From: Neoroseomonas oryzicola
GTDB lineage: Bacteria > Pseudomonadota > Alphaproteobacteria > Acetobacterales > Acetobacteraceae
Reading direction: 5' to 3'
Assembly: GCF_012163135.1 (NCBI RefSeq)
Contig: NZ_JAAVUP010000005.1
Span: forward strand, 111,225-175,224
Length of the DNA stretch: 64,000 nucleotides
Made by a program: the position numbers and the translations under genes. Shown one piece after another: positions 19,113 through 27,512 of the stretch. Positions within the stretch are counted from its first letter, which is position 1. Each line of letters opens with the position of its first letter. The notes under the pieces are model-generated. The model ran no database searches and was not told where the DNA came from. It was given only the letters and a program-made list of their open reading frames with translations.

Positions 19113-21377
19113 TCATCGGATGACGGTGAGGCCATTGGCATGCATCGCGAAGCCCGCCTGCCCCAACGCCACCCCCATGTTTTCGATGCCGGTGCCGATG
19201 TTCCGCGCCACGGTCGCGGCGGTGTCGATCACCATGGCCTTGGTCCTGGCCTCGAACTCGCCGATGTTGTTGGTCCAGGCGTTCACGTTGACGCTACGGA
19301 AGGTCATGTTGAAGGAGGCGAGATAGACGTTGGTGGTCAGCGCGGCCTGGTAGTTGGTCGTGACGTAGAAGCTGCCCGCCCCCGTCCCCATCTGCCAGTC
19401 GTACTTGCTGACCCACCGGTTGTGGTGCTCGGCGTTGATGTTGACCGTCGGCGCCGTGATGTTGATGGTATCCGTCGCGGTCAGGTTGATGTCGGGGCCG
19501 GACGTCACGCTGACATTCTGGTCGACGTTGAGCGTGACGTTCCCGTGGACGGTTTCCGTCACGTCGCCGGTGATCGTCCGTGTCTCGCTGCCGCCGATGG
19601 TGTCGGCCGCGTTGCCCGTGATGGCGACGCTGCGGTTGCCGCCGATGGTCATCGTCTCGTCGTTCTTGATGATGGCCGAGCGGTTCCCCGCGCCGCCGCC
19701 CATGCCCACGGTGCGGGTTTCGTTGTTCTCCACCTCCACCACGTAGTCGCGCTCGGCATGGAGCAGCACCTGCTCGGCGCCGATCGCATCCTCGAAGCGC
19801 AACTCGTTGTAGTTGGCGGCGGTGCCGCCCGGCGTCGATCGTGTGCGGATGCCGGACTGCGTCGCGCTGGCCGGCAGCGCATAGGGCACCGACAGGTCGG
19901 TGTCGTAGACACGGCCGGTGATGATCGGGCGGTCGGGATCCCCGTTGAGGAAATCGACGATCACTTCCTGCCCGACGCGCGGGACGTGGATGTGCCCCCA
20001 GCCGGCGCCGGCCGCGCCCTGCGAGACACGGATCCAGACAGCGCTGTTGACCGCCGGTGCGCCCGGAGGCCCGCGGTCCCACAGGAACTGCACCTGGACG
20101 CGGCCGTATTCGTCGGTGTTGATCTCCTGCCCGGCGGCGCCGACCACCAGTGCGGTCTGCGGCCCCGCCACCTTCGGCTTGGGCGTGACGCGATCGGGGC
20201 GGAAGGGCACGCCGTGCGGCACGCAGTCGAAGTCGTTGTCGCAGGACGGCGGCGGCGCGGCGTCCCCACCGGGCTGCAGCAGCGCCCATTCCTCCTCGGT
20301 CCAGCAGGAATAGTCGCGCGCGCGGTGGCGGATGCCGATCACGAGGTAGTCGGCGGCGCTCGCCTCGGTGTCCGGCTGGATCCTCACCTTGGTGCCGGGA
20401 TCGAGGCCCGCCGCGAGGCTGGCGCCGGTCCAGCGTTCCCAGTGCGATTCCTCGATCTCGATCAGCCGCGTGGCCATCAGGTCCGCGTCGTGCTGGCCGA
20501 CCTGGCCTTCGATGGAACCGTCCGCGTGGCTGCGCAGCCGCGCCATGTAGTTGCCGGGAAAACGATAGCGCTCGAACCGCGTGAACTGGCGGACCACCGA
20601 CGCATCGGCGCTGGCGATGTCGGCGAAGGATTCGGTCTTGTCCCAGGCGCGCTGCGGGCGGGTGAGGTTGTGGTCGCGCACGGTCCAGGTGCCGGTGCGG
20701 AAGCTGTAGGCCTCGGCGAAGCGGTCGGTCACGCCGTCGCCCACCACCAGCGTCTCGAAGGGAGGGTTGGGCACGTGCACGTTGTTGTTGTTGTCGGTGA
20801 AGCACAGCGTGTGCGCGGTGTCGGTGTGCTCGTGCCAATAAAAGACGCCCGCGTGCTCGAGCAGCCGGGAGACGAAGTCGAGCGCCGTCTCGTCGTACTG
20901 CACGCAGTATTCCAGCGTGCCATAGGTCTCCGGCACGACGATGCGGTCGGCATGGGGAATGCCGTGCTCGCCAAGGATGGTGGCGACGATCTGCGGAATG
21001 GTCTGGTCGTGGAAGATGCGGAAGTCCGAGGTCTGCGAGAGGAACCACAGCCTCGGCACCACCTCGGCTTCCCATTCCAGGATCATGCCGTCGCGCCCGA
21101 CGCGCCCGATGCGCGCGATGCGCCGGAAATGCCCGTTGAGCGGACGCCGGCGCAGCCGGTTCGCCGCGTCGGGTTCGGGCTGTCCGAAGAACAGCGTCAC
21201 CTCGGTGCCGATCAGCGCCTTCACCGCGGCCACCGGCGCCTCGGTCGCGAAGCGGATGCGATAGACGAAGGGGGCCGAGAGCCTGTCCTCGCCTTCGAGT
21301 TCCGTGAGGACCACCGGCCATCCGGCCAGCGTCGTGTGCATCGCGAGCAGGCAGTTCGACTGGTCGTAGTTCGGCAC
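19113..21377 (-). CDS. vgrG: Type VI secretion tip protein VgrG (TssI)
   Basis: A 754-residue spike protein and first gene of the payload cluster. The N-terminal gp27-like part includes DRLSAPFVYRIRFATEAP and YCVQYDETALDFVSRLLEHAGVFYW (seen as YDETALDFVSRLLE). The gp5-like OB region and VgrG hallmark are present: WIRVSQGAAGAGWGHIHVPRVGQE shortened to GWGHIHVPRVGQEV, and SGIRTRSTPGG with NELRFEDAIGAEQVLLHAERD (NELRFED...HAERD). A beta-helix with NVTLNVDQNVSV-type repeats follows, then about 100 extra C-terminal residues without a recognised toxin motif. No core tss genes are in the window. Confidence 0.95.
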   Translation of the reverse strand: MPNYDQSNCLLAMHTTLAGWPVVLTELEGEDRLSAPFVYRIRFATEAPVAAVKALIGTEVTLFFGQPEPDAANRLRRRPLNGHFRRIARIGRVGRDGMILEWEAEVVPRLWFLSQTSDFRIFHDQTIPQIVATILGEHGIPHADRIVVPETYGTLEYCVQYDETALDFVSRLLEHAGVFYWHEHTDTAHTLCFTDNNNNVHVPNPPFETLVVGDGVTDRFAEAYSFRTGTWTVRDHNLTRPQRAWDKTESFADIASADASVVRQFTRFERYRFPGNYMARLRSHADGSIEGQVGQHDADLMATRLIEIEESHWERWTGASLAAGLDPGTKVRIQPDTEASAADYLVIGIRHRARDYSCWTEEEWALLQPGGDAAPPPSCDNDFDCVPHGVPFRPDRVTPKPKVAGPQTALVVGAAGQEINTDEYGRVQVQFLWDRGPPGAPAVNSAVWIRVSQGAAGAGWGHIHVPRVGQEVIVDFLNGDPDRPIITGRVYDTDLSVPYALPASATQSGIRTRSTPGGTAANYNELRFEDAIGAEQVLLHAERDYVVEVENNETRTVGMGGGAGNRSAIIKNDETMTIGGNRSVAITGNAADTIGGSETRTITGDVTETVHGNVTLNVDQNVSVTSGPDINLTATDTINITAPTVNINAEHHNRWVSKYDWQMGTGAGSFYVTTNYQAALTTNVYLASFNMTFRSVNVNAWTNNIGEFEARTKAMVIDTAATVARNIGTGIENMGVALGQAGFAMHANGLTVIR

Positions 21378-21793
21378 CGTGTCGTGTCCTCGGCTTGTCG
21401 GGGAGTGACGCCCGTCCGGCGGCGCCCGCGCGGGGCCGCGCCCTGCGGTCAGCCTGGCGGCGGCGCCGCGCCGCGCACGGTCATGGCCCTGCGGCCCTTC
21501 AGCAAGGGCGGCTCCTTGCGAGGGATCCGGCTGGCGAACCTGGTCGCACGGTCGGTCATCAGCCGCTGTCTCCCCGTCGTGACGAATCCGGCATCAGCAA
21601 CAGGCTGGCGTGATCGTGCCGCGAACTCAACGGTTCAACTTCGCCTGATGGTCACCTTACGGATAGGCCGTGGTCGGCCCGCGAGGCACCGGGACCGCGC
21701 CGGGCGCGCATCGCCCATCCGCCGCATTGCAGGGCGGCGCGCCAATCCCTGGTTGTCATGGGCAAGCGGCATGATGAAGCCGCTGGGAAGCGA
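21378..21793. other. Gene-free chromosomal stretch between vgrG and the element
   Basis: About 416 bp with no convincing coding sequence on either strand. It includes the upstream region of vgrG. Before integration this DNA would have lain directly downstream of tRNA-Glu. Confidence 0.6.
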
Positions 21794-21811
21794 CTGGCGT
21801 CCCCTACGGGA
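21794..21811. repeat. att repeat, left end
   Basis: CTGGCGTCCCCTACGGGA, identical to 34124-34141. It corresponds to the 3' T-arm half, acceptor strand and CCA of tRNA-Glu in reverse. No tRNA can be folded from the sequence around it, so this is the partial duplicate left by integration. Confidence 0.9.
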
Positions 21812-21938
21812 GTGCAACTCGCGTCGCGCGCAATAAAATTACATCGCCGGTGATCGTCTAAACGTCTGTTTTAGCTTGATATCTTGTCGCCCTACGTCGC
21901 GCACAATCGCCTTGCATCGCCCCCTAGCGTGTGGATAG

Positions 21939-21961
21939 TGTGGGGGAGACTGTGGGGGAGG
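21939..21961. repeat. Paired integrase arm-site candidates, left end
   Basis: TGTGGGGGAG occurs twice with a 12-bp period (21939 and 21951), 128 bp inside the left att repeat and just before the integrase start. A matching pair in the same orientation lies at 34061. Paired short repeats near both ends are typical arm-type binding sites for tyrosine integrases. Confidence 0.7.
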
Positions 21962-22004
21962 TCGGGGTTATGCTTCCGACTCCCGCGAGACTTTCGGAGG
22001 TCGG

Positions 22005-23357
22005 ATGGCGCGGCAGCCGCGGACATGGTTGGAGGCTCAGAACGCGGAACCGCGCGAGAAGGCCTATCGGCTGTCGTTCGGGCATGGGTTGCTCCTCGAA
22101 GTGCAGCCCAGCGGGGCGAAGACTTGGCTCTACCGCTACCAGCACAATGGCAAGCGCCGCGACATGGGCCTCGGGCCGCTGTCGGAGGTCTCGATCAGCG
22201 CGGCGCGAAAGGCCATCAAGGCCGCCCAGGCCATCAGGGAGACGGGCGCCGATCCGATCAGCGCGCGCCGGGCCGACCAGCGCGAGGTGGCTCAGAAGGT
22301 CGAGGAAGCCGCGGCCCCCCTCACCTTCCGCGACGTGGCCGAGAAGCTCGTCGCCGCCCAGTCGCCCGGGTGGTCCTCCGAGAAGACCACCGCATCGTGG
22401 CGCCTGACACTGGACCGGCACGCCTACCCCGCGATCGGTGACGTGCCGGTGGCCGAGATCGCATCCGAGCATGTGGTGCGCACGCTGTCCGCCATCTGGA
22501 CGGCGCAGCCGGCGACTGCGCGGAAGCTGCAACGCCGCATCTCGGCCGTCCTGGATTACGCGACGGCCCATGGCTTGCGCACAGCGCCCAACCCTGCCGC
22601 CGGGCGCGTGCTTCGGCTGACGCAGGCGCTGCCGAACGTGAAGGGCAAGGGCAAGCGCTGGGCGTCCCTGCCCTGGCAGAAGGTGCCGGCCTTCCTCGCT
22701 GCGCTGGACAAGCAGACCGGCATGGCGCCCCTCGCCCTCCGCTTCGCGGTGCTGACCGCGGTGCGGTCGAACGAGGTTCGGCAGGCCCATTGGTCGGAGA
22801 TCGATGTCGGCAACGCTCTGTGGACGATCCCCGGCCATCGCATGAAGGGTGGCGGCGCGAAGGATCTGCCACCGCACCGCGTGCCGCTCTCCCGGGCGAT
22901 GCTGGAGATCCTGTGCCGCGCGGTCGCGATGCGGACAGGCGAGGTGCCGACGATCGCGCAACTCGGGGCGGTCGCCGCGCTCCAGGGCGATGCGCTGATC
23001 TTCACGAACCCGAAGGGCGAGGCGTTCTCCGACGCCGCCCTCGGCGCCTGCATCAAGCGGCTCAACGAGGGCGCCAAGCCGGGTGCGGAGCCTTGGCGCG
23101 ACGTGGACGGCCGGCCCGTCACTGCGCACGGCTTCCGGCGCTCCTTCCGAACCTGGGTGGACGACGAGCATCCGACCGAGCGCGCGGCGGCCGAGCGGGC
23201 ACTGGCGCACGAGGGGAACGACAAGGTCGAGGAAGCCTATCGCGGCTCGGACCTGCTGCCACGGCGGCGCCCGCTGATGGAGGCGTGGGGGGAATTCTGC
23301 TCGAAGCCGCCCGCGCCCGTGAAGAGGCTTCGGCCGGTGGCGAAGTCCGCCGGCTGA
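22005..23357 (+). CDS. int: P4-type tyrosine integrase
   Basis: A 450-residue site-specific recombinase. The N-terminal DUF4102-like arm-binding domain (about 20-90) shows LRF/LSFGHGLLLEVQPSG and KTWLYRYQHNGKRRDMGLG. A core-binding domain follows (about 105-200). The catalytic set is readable: Arg254 in LTAVRSNEVR, His375 and Arg378 in AHGFRRSF, His402 in LAHEGN and Tyr412 in EEAYRGSDLL. The start at 22005 follows CGGAGG. It lies next to the left att repeat and reads into the element; it would recombine the tRNA-Glu 3' end. Confidence 0.97.
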   Translation: MARQPRTWLEAQNAEPREKAYRLSFGHGLLLEVQPSGAKTWLYRYQHNGKRRDMGLGPLSEVSISAARKAIKAAQAIRETGADPISARRADQREVAQKVEEAAAPLTFRDVAEKLVAAQSPGWSSEKTTASWRLTLDRHAYPAIGDVPVAEIASEHVVRTLSAIWTAQPATARKLQRRISAVLDYATAHGLRTAPNPAAGRVLRLTQALPNVKGKGKRWASLPWQKVPAFLAALDKQTGMAPLALRFAVLTAVRSNEVRQAHWSEIDVGNALWTIPGHRMKGGGAKDLPPHRVPLSRAMLEILCRAVAMRTGEVPTIAQLGAVAALQGDALIFTNPKGEAFSDAALGACIKRLNEGAKPGAEPWRDVDGRPVTAHGFRRSFRTWVDDEHPTERAAAERALAHEGNDKVEEAYRGSDLLPRRRPLMEAWGEFCSKPPAPVKRLRPVAKSAG

Positions 23358-23452
23358 CGAGAACCGCGCCGCGGCGGCTCCGCGGCCCAAGGGCGCCCCG
23401 GCGGGTGCAGGAACACCGCGCCGAGGCTGACCCCGCAATCGGAGGCTACCCG

Positions 23453-23845
23453 ATGAACGAGGCTATCGAGCAGACTACCACTGCAAACGTCCCGAGCGAT
23501 CTAGGCGCGCCGTGGCGCGCTCACGTGGCGGAGTTCGAAGCCGCACACATGCGCGATCTCGTCACCCTGGGGCGCCTGTTCTTTGCCGCGGTCAACATGC
23601 GGGCTCGTGAGTGGTCGGACGACGAAATGGCAACCCTCGCCCGCTTCGACGACGTCCTTTCTGAGCTCATAGTGCGCCGGCGCCCGACTTCGGCCGAGGA
23701 GTTTGCGGAGAAGACGCGATACCTTCTCGGCAGGATTGAGGCCGAGGACATGGCCGACGCCGTCGAGCAGCAGGCTTGGCACGTGCTGAGGCGGGAGGCA
23801 GCGGCGTTCTGCGCAGTGCCCGACGCGCGGGAGGCGTCGGCATGA
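23453..23845 (+). CDS. Hypothetical protein of the element
   Basis: A 130-residue protein not recognised. It is acidic and largely helical (MRDLVTLGRLFFAAVNMRAREW, given here as LVTLGRLFFAAVNM; later YLLGRIEAEDMADAVEQQAW). There is no signal peptide or membrane helix. GGAGG lies 7 nt before the ATG, and the stop overlaps the next start (ATGA), so it is very likely a true gene. It starts a run of coupled small genes after the integrase. Confidence 0.7.
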   Translation: MNEAIEQTTTANVPSDLGAPWRAHVAEFEAAHMRDLVTLGRLFFAAVNMRAREWSDDEMATLARFDDVLSELIVRRRPTSAEEFAEKTRYLLGRIEAEDMADAVEQQAWHVLRREAAAFCAVPDAREASA

Positions 23846-24087
23846 GCGCCCAAGTCGACTTGTCGAATAGGGAGGCGCGCTTCCTTGCGGGCATCCGGCA
23901 AATGCCTCCCTCGCTCGTCGCTGCGCTGGTCAATGCGATGACGCGCCGTGTGGGCGGCGAGCCATGGCAGACGGCCATCCCTGCCGCGTTCCGGGATACC
24001 GGCTGGTCCGATGCGGACGCCGCGCCCGAGATCGCGCTGATGACTGAGTGCCTGGATTGCGCGGCCGGCACGCAGCCGATCCAGTGA
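23842..24087 (+). CDS. Small hypothetical protein
   Basis: An 81-residue protein of unknown role, coupled to its neighbours by ATGA upstream and GTGA downstream. It contains FLAGIRQMPPSLVAALVNAM and a C-terminal TECLDCAAGTQ with a CxxC pair-like spacing (C-L-D-C). Coding status rests mainly on the overlaps and continuous codon bias. Confidence 0.6.
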   Translation: MSAQVDLSNREARFLAGIRQMPPSLVAALVNAMTRRVGGEPWQTAIPAAFRDTGWSDADAAPEIALMTECLDCAAGTQPIQ

Positions 24088-24761
24088 CGATCCGTCGCAA
24101 GAACGCGAACGAGGCCGGCGGGGGCGACCCTGCCGGCTCGGATCTGCCGGCGCCAGTGCGCTTGGCGTGCATGTTAGCGGCGGTGCATCGAAGGCCCGGC
24201 GCTGATCTTGTGGGTGCTTATGACGCGGCGCTTGTCGGCATCGTCATGATCGCGGTGCCGGCCTTTGAGCGAGCGTTGAAAGAAGATCTGCTCTCACGCC
24301 AGGAAGCGAAGTGGCGGGGGCAGCGTGTCGGTGCCGACCGCCGCCGCAGGGACAAAGTGTTGGCGCGACTTCCGGTCGCGTGGCGTAGCCGGTTGCGAAA
24401 CCTGGCGGACAGAGGTTCCGCGCATCTGCCGGTGGTCCCGAAGGCGCAGGGAAACAAGCCTCGGCACGCCACGGACGCGTTCGTACTGGCGCTGGCAGAG
24501 GTGTGGGAACGGGTCACTGGGAAGATCGCGCAGCGGCGGAACACGACAGGCGACGGCGTTATGTCGCCGGCCGAGACGTTCATTCACTTCGCGGTAGCCG
24601 GGGTGCGTGAGGCCTACCGCGGGATGCCTGCCCGAATGAGCGCAGGCCACGCCATTGAATGGCTGCAGGCGATTACGCCCAACGCTATCGCCAATCGGCT
24701 GGAACCCAGGAAACGTAAGGCGATTTCCGGCATCGAATTACACACAAAGCGGCGCCGGTAG
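24084..24761 (+). CDS. Hypothetical protein, basic C-terminus
   Basis: A 225-residue protein, not recognised. GTG at 24084 is taken as start because it overlaps the previous stop (GTGA); an ATG at 24048 exists but would overlap more. The central part is rich in Arg/Lys (KWRGQRVGADRRRRDKVLAR) and the C-terminus is strongly basic (LEPRKRKAISGIELHTKRRR), suggesting nucleic-acid contact. The middle helix-rich part reads FVLALAEVWERVTGKIAQRR. Confidence 0.6.
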   Translation: MTIRRKNANEAGGGDPAGSDLPAPVRLACMLAAVHRRPGADLVGAYDAALVGIVMIAVPAFERALKEDLLSRQEAKWRGQRVGADRRRRDKVLARLPVAWRSRLRNLADRGSAHLPVVPKAQGNKPRHATDAFVLALAEVWERVTGKIAQRRNTTGDGVMSPAETFIHFAVAGVREAYRGMPARMSAGHAIEWLQAITPNAIANRLEPRKRKAISGIELHTKRRR

Positions 24762-24803
24762 AGGTCGCCGATAGTCGCTTCGCACCGTTGATGGTCGGAG
24801 CCG

Positions 24804-25097
24804 ATGCCAAAGATCAGGACCGCAGCCGAAAATCCCGCCCCTCTGCCGTATGGCGCCCGGCGCGTCGTCACCGCGGACCAAAGCGCAGCCGCAGCCGGCG
24901 TGCACGTCGCGACATTCTGGGCCGGCGTAGCGAGCGGGCGCTTCCCCAAGCCGGTCTATCCCGCTCCCAAGGCGCCGCGATGGTTCCTCGACGAGATCGA
25001 GGCCGCGCTTGAGGCAACGCGCGCTCTGCCGTGCGAGGCGAAGGCCCAGCGCATGGCACGCCGCAACGCGGCCCCGGCCCAGCAGGTGGCGGCATGA
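24804..25097 (+). CDS. AlpA-like regulator / excisionase-type HTH protein
   Basis: A 97-residue protein with the AlpA/MerR-like winged-helix pattern: VVTADQSAAAAGVHVATFWA as the helix-turn-helix, then the signature GRFPKPVYPAPKAPRWFLDEIEAAL, shown in part as GRFPKPVYP and RWFLDEIEAA. In P4-like satellites and PICIs, AlpA proteins activate or switch integrase and replication genes. It is coupled to the next gene by ATGA. The identification is by motif; its target sites are unknown. Confidence 0.75.
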   Translation: MPKIRTAAENPAPLPYGARRVVTADQSAAAAGVHVATFWAGVASGRFPKPVYPAPKAPRWFLDEIEAALEATRALPCEAKAQRMARRNAAPAQQVAA

Positions 25098-25966
25098 GCG
25101 CCGCGCAGATGCTGCCGGCGGACGCGCCGGAAGACGAAGCCGCGAGGGTCCAGGCTGAGCGCGAGGCAACCTGGCGCGCGCAGGAGGAATTCCACGCCAC
25201 GAAGACGGCGACGTTCGAAGTCGCCATGGAGGAGATGCGGGCAATCGTTTGCCTGGAGCGCCCGGGGGCCTCTCTCGATGAAGCGCGCAGGAAGCTCGGT
25301 GAAGCCGCGCACGATCTCAGGAACCAGAACCAGCACATGGGGGACCTGAAGCATCGCTGGGCGCGCGAAGACGCCGGCGAGATCAGGCAGGAGAAGGCGC
25401 GGCTTCGGGAGACGAAGCCGGCATCCTCCATCCGATGGAAGAACCTCGCGACGCCGCTCCTCAACGCCATGGGCGTGAACAGCGAATTCGGCCGGGACGA
25501 CGATCGCCTCCTCAATCACGCAGTGCTGGTCGAACTCGGTATCGGTGAGGACATGTCTGCGGATGAGCAGCGCGCCGAGGCATTCACGCGCCTCGTGCGG
25601 CACGCCGGTTCCTACGTGGACAGCGATCTCAAGCTGGCGATCGTCGAGACGGTCGAAGGCGTCGTCACGCGCATGAGCCTGGCCGGCCAATGCCTCCCGG
25701 CACTCCCGATGCCGGACGACGAGGAAGGCCAGCGTCTCCATCACCGCTTGCTAACGCTGGAGCGCGCCGCGCTGGAAGAATTCCGTGGACACGGACCTGT
25801 CCCGACACGAACCGAGCAGGAACGCGCGCGGCAGGTGGCCTGGCATCGGTTGATGGACGAGGAACGGCAGTCCGTCCCGCCTGGCATGTCCTCCCAGCAG
25901 CGCCAGCAGCAGATCGCTCAACTGGTCCCGGAGTGGGCCGGCTGGGCGGGGATCATGGTGCGCTGA
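25094..25966 (+). CDS. Coiled-coil hypothetical protein
   Basis: A 290-residue protein, not recognised. The first 110 residues are highly charged and predicted coiled coil (REATWRAQEEFHATKTATFE, LGEAAHDLRNQNQHMGDLKH). The C-terminal half has WHRLMDEERQSVPPGMSS and ends IAQLVPEWAGWAGIMVR. It is coupled upstream to the AlpA-like gene and its stop shares one base with the next ATG. Position next to a virion-like gene suggests a phage-related role, but nothing in it names one. Confidence 0.65.
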   Translation: MSAAQMLPADAPEDEAARVQAEREATWRAQEEFHATKTATFEVAMEEMRAIVCLERPGASLDEARRKLGEAAHDLRNQNQHMGDLKHRWAREDAGEIRQEKARLRETKPASSIRWKNLATPLLNAMGVNSEFGRDDDRLLNHAVLVELGIGEDMSADEQRAEAFTRLVRHAGSYVDSDLKLAIVETVEGVVTRMSLAGQCLPALPMPDDEEGQRLHHRLLTLERAALEEFRGHGPVPTRTEQERARQVAWHRLMDEERQSVPPGMSSQQRQQQIAQLVPEWAGWAGIMVR

Positions 25967-26439
25967 TGGCCGAAACGGTTGCAATCTCGGCCGTGGCCAT
26001 TGCGGCGGCGGCGTCCGCCGGGACCGCGATCTACTCGGGCATTCAGCAGCGCGAGGCGGCGGATGCGCAGGCGGCGCAGTACGAGGAAGAGCGCATGGCC
26101 GCCCGCACGGCGGCGCAGCAGGAAGAAGCGGCGAAGCAGCGGCAGTTGAACCGTGTGCTTGGTGCCGCCGATGCGCTGCGGGCCGGGCGTGGCCTGGAAC
26201 TCATGTCCACGACCGGCGAGGAAATCCGGCGCGAGAACATCGACGCGGTGAACAACGATATCACGACGATTCGCGCCAACGCGAACACCCGAACGCGTCG
26301 CCTGGGCCTCGCGGCCGACAACGCTCGGGGCCAGGGTGACGCTGCGCTGATCGGCGGGTACGGCCGTGCAGTCGGCTCGTTGGCGAGCGGCGTGACCAGC
26401 GCATACGGGATCATGAATCGCGCGCAGGCAGCCCCGTGA
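25966..26439 (+). CDS. Phage internal-virion-like protein (T7 gp14-type architecture)
   Basis: A 157-residue protein starting with a small-residue hydrophobic segment (ISAVAIAAAASAGTAIYSGI), followed by a Gln/Ala/Glu/Arg-rich coiled coil (AAQYEEERMAARTAAQQEEA), a conserved-looking stretch LRAGRGLELMSTTGEEIRRE and a Gly/Ala/Ser-rich end GRAVGSLASGVTSAYGIMNR. This order is seen in internal core or DNA-ejection proteins of podoviruses such as T7 gp14. No other virion gene is nearby. The assignment is by architecture, not by a firm motif. Confidence 0.55.
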   Translation: MAETVAISAVAIAAAASAGTAIYSGIQQREAADAQAAQYEEERMAARTAAQQEEAAKQRQLNRVLGAADALRAGRGLELMSTTGEEIRRENIDAVNNDITTIRANANTRTRRLGLAADNARGQGDAALIGGYGRAVGSLASGVTSAYGIMNRAQAAP

Positions 26440-26636
26440 CCCCTCTTGCCGGCTTCCTTCTCGGCGTGTCCGGCATGCTGATCCTCGACGGCGCGGCATG
26501 CTGGCTGCTGCCGAAGCTGCTTCGGGACGCCTATCGCGCAAGGGCAGAGCAGGGCGACGCGCAGATGCGGGCGCGGGGCGCTTGGCTGATCGCCGGCGGC
26601 GCGCTCGGCATGATCGTGGCGGTGGTTCAGTTGTGA
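26436..26636 (+). CDS. Small two-helix membrane protein
   Basis: A 66-residue protein with two hydrophobic segments (LAGFLLGVSGMLILDGAACW and AWLIAGGALGMIVAVVQL) joined by a basic, Arg-rich loop. It starts with GTG overlapping the previous stop (GTGA) and ends with GTGA into the next gene. Holin-like in shape, but many small membrane proteins look like this; function unknown. Confidence 0.6.
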   Translation: MTPLAGFLLGVSGMLILDGAACWLLPKLLRDAYRARAEQGDAQMRARGAWLIAGGALGMIVAVVQL

Positions 26637-26917
26637 GCGCGCGGGGCGGCGTGTGGGAGTACCCCCGGCGGCATTCCATGCTGCAAAGGCTGCGGACCTC
26701 CGAGGCGCTGCGCCAGAAGTCGGGGCGGCTCGAAGCACCGCCGCCGCTCCAGCACATGACGGCGATCCCGCCGCTGCGGTTCACATCATGTCAGTGGGTG
26801 ACCGAAGCCGCGCCACCCTGGCCGCGTTGCGGCGAACCGACCGAAGGCGGCTGTGCGTGGTGCGAGCCGCACAAGCGCGTCGTGTTCCAGCCCCGCGAGG
26901 AAACGCCAATGCCCTGA
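26633..26917 (+). CDS. Small protein with a GcrA-like Cys/His motif
   Basis: A 94-residue protein starting at GTG 26633 (GTGA overlap). The C-terminal part has Cys53 in CQW, Cys66 in PRCGEP, then Cys74, Cys77 and His80 in CAWCEPH, followed by KRVVFQP. This matches the end of the alphaproteobacterial regulator GcrA, where CxWP...FCG...YCxxH...YQP is conserved. The N-terminal GcrA DNA-binding part is absent and replaced by a short basic segment. It may bind RNA polymerase sigma or zinc; function is inference. Confidence 0.6.
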   Translation: MSARGGVWEYPRRHSMLQRLRTSEALRQKSGRLEAPPPLQHMTAIPPLRFTSCQWVTEAAPPWPRCGEPTEGGCAWCEPHKRVVFQPREETPMP

Positions 26918-27063
26918 ACGATTGCGCCCGCCACGGCGAGGACCGGGCGGGCGCGGGATTGAGTTCACACGGAGGTGCCGGAGGAGGGCCGGCGACGCGG
27001 AGGTTCCAGAACCGGCCCGCGCCATGCAAGCCCTCAATGCCGGCGCCTCGAAGGAGGCGGAAG

Positions 27064-27279
27064 ATGACCGGAAATGGCAGCCGGGCGGGCAAGCCCAGCG
27101 AGTTGATCGAGGCGGGGCGCCTGTTCACGCGCACGACCGAACGGGGCGGCGACTACCTTGTAGGCAGGCTGGGCGGGTTGAAGATCCTCGTCTTCCGCAA
27201 GCGGGACGGGGACGAGGGCGAGCACAGTCACACGTTGATGGTTGCCGCGGCTGTCCAGCGGAATGGCGGCGGCCGATGA
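27064..27279 (+). CDS. Small hypothetical protein
   Basis: A 71-residue basic protein preceded by AAGGAGGCGGAAG. It contains LFTRTTERGGDYLVGRLGG followed by LKILVFRKRDGD, a beta-rich pattern seen in small phage and plasmid proteins of unknown role. The stop overlaps the next start (ATGA). The 146 bp before it hold no supported gene. Confidence 0.6.
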   Translation: MTGNGSRAGKPSELIEAGRLFTRTTERGGDYLVGRLGGLKILVFRKRDGDEGEHSHTLMVAAAVQRNGGGR

Positions 27280-27512
27280 CCCCGCCGCTGCACATTCAAC
27301 GCGGGGCCGAGCATCTGTGCCGCATGGGGCCGCGCGGCCTGGCCGAATTCCTGCACGACCTCGGCGAGCGCACCGGCACCGTCGCCGAAATCGCGGACAT
27401 GCTGGCCGAATGGCGGCGGCTCGATCCGGCATTGCTGGGCGCCGTGCTCGCTCAGTTCGCAGGCGCGCGACAGTTCCCGCCGAGCATCCAGCCCGTGGAG
27501 CGCGCAGCGTGA
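27276..27512 (+). CDS. Small hypothetical protein before the primase
   Basis: A 78-residue helical protein, unrecognised (LCRMGPRGLAEFLHDLGERT, IADMLAEWRRLDPALLGAVL). It is coupled upstream by ATGA and downstream by GTGA to the prim-pol gene, so it is probably translated with the replication genes. Confidence 0.6.
   Translation: MTPPLHIQRGAEHLCRMGPRGLAEFLHDLGERTGTVAEIADMLAEWRRLDPALLGAVLAQFAGARQFPPSIQPVERAA

Noticed and set aside
16410..21836. Very long open frame (about 1800 codons) on the plus strand opposite the T6SS cluster
   Set aside because: It is the mirror of GC-rich - strand genes; the translation is His/Arg/Ala-rich without family motifs, while the - strand genes show clear domains.
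21794..21870. Second tRNA-Glu at the left end of the element
   Set aside because: Only the 3' 18 bp match; the following sequence cannot form the T-arm, anticodon arm or acceptor partner strand.
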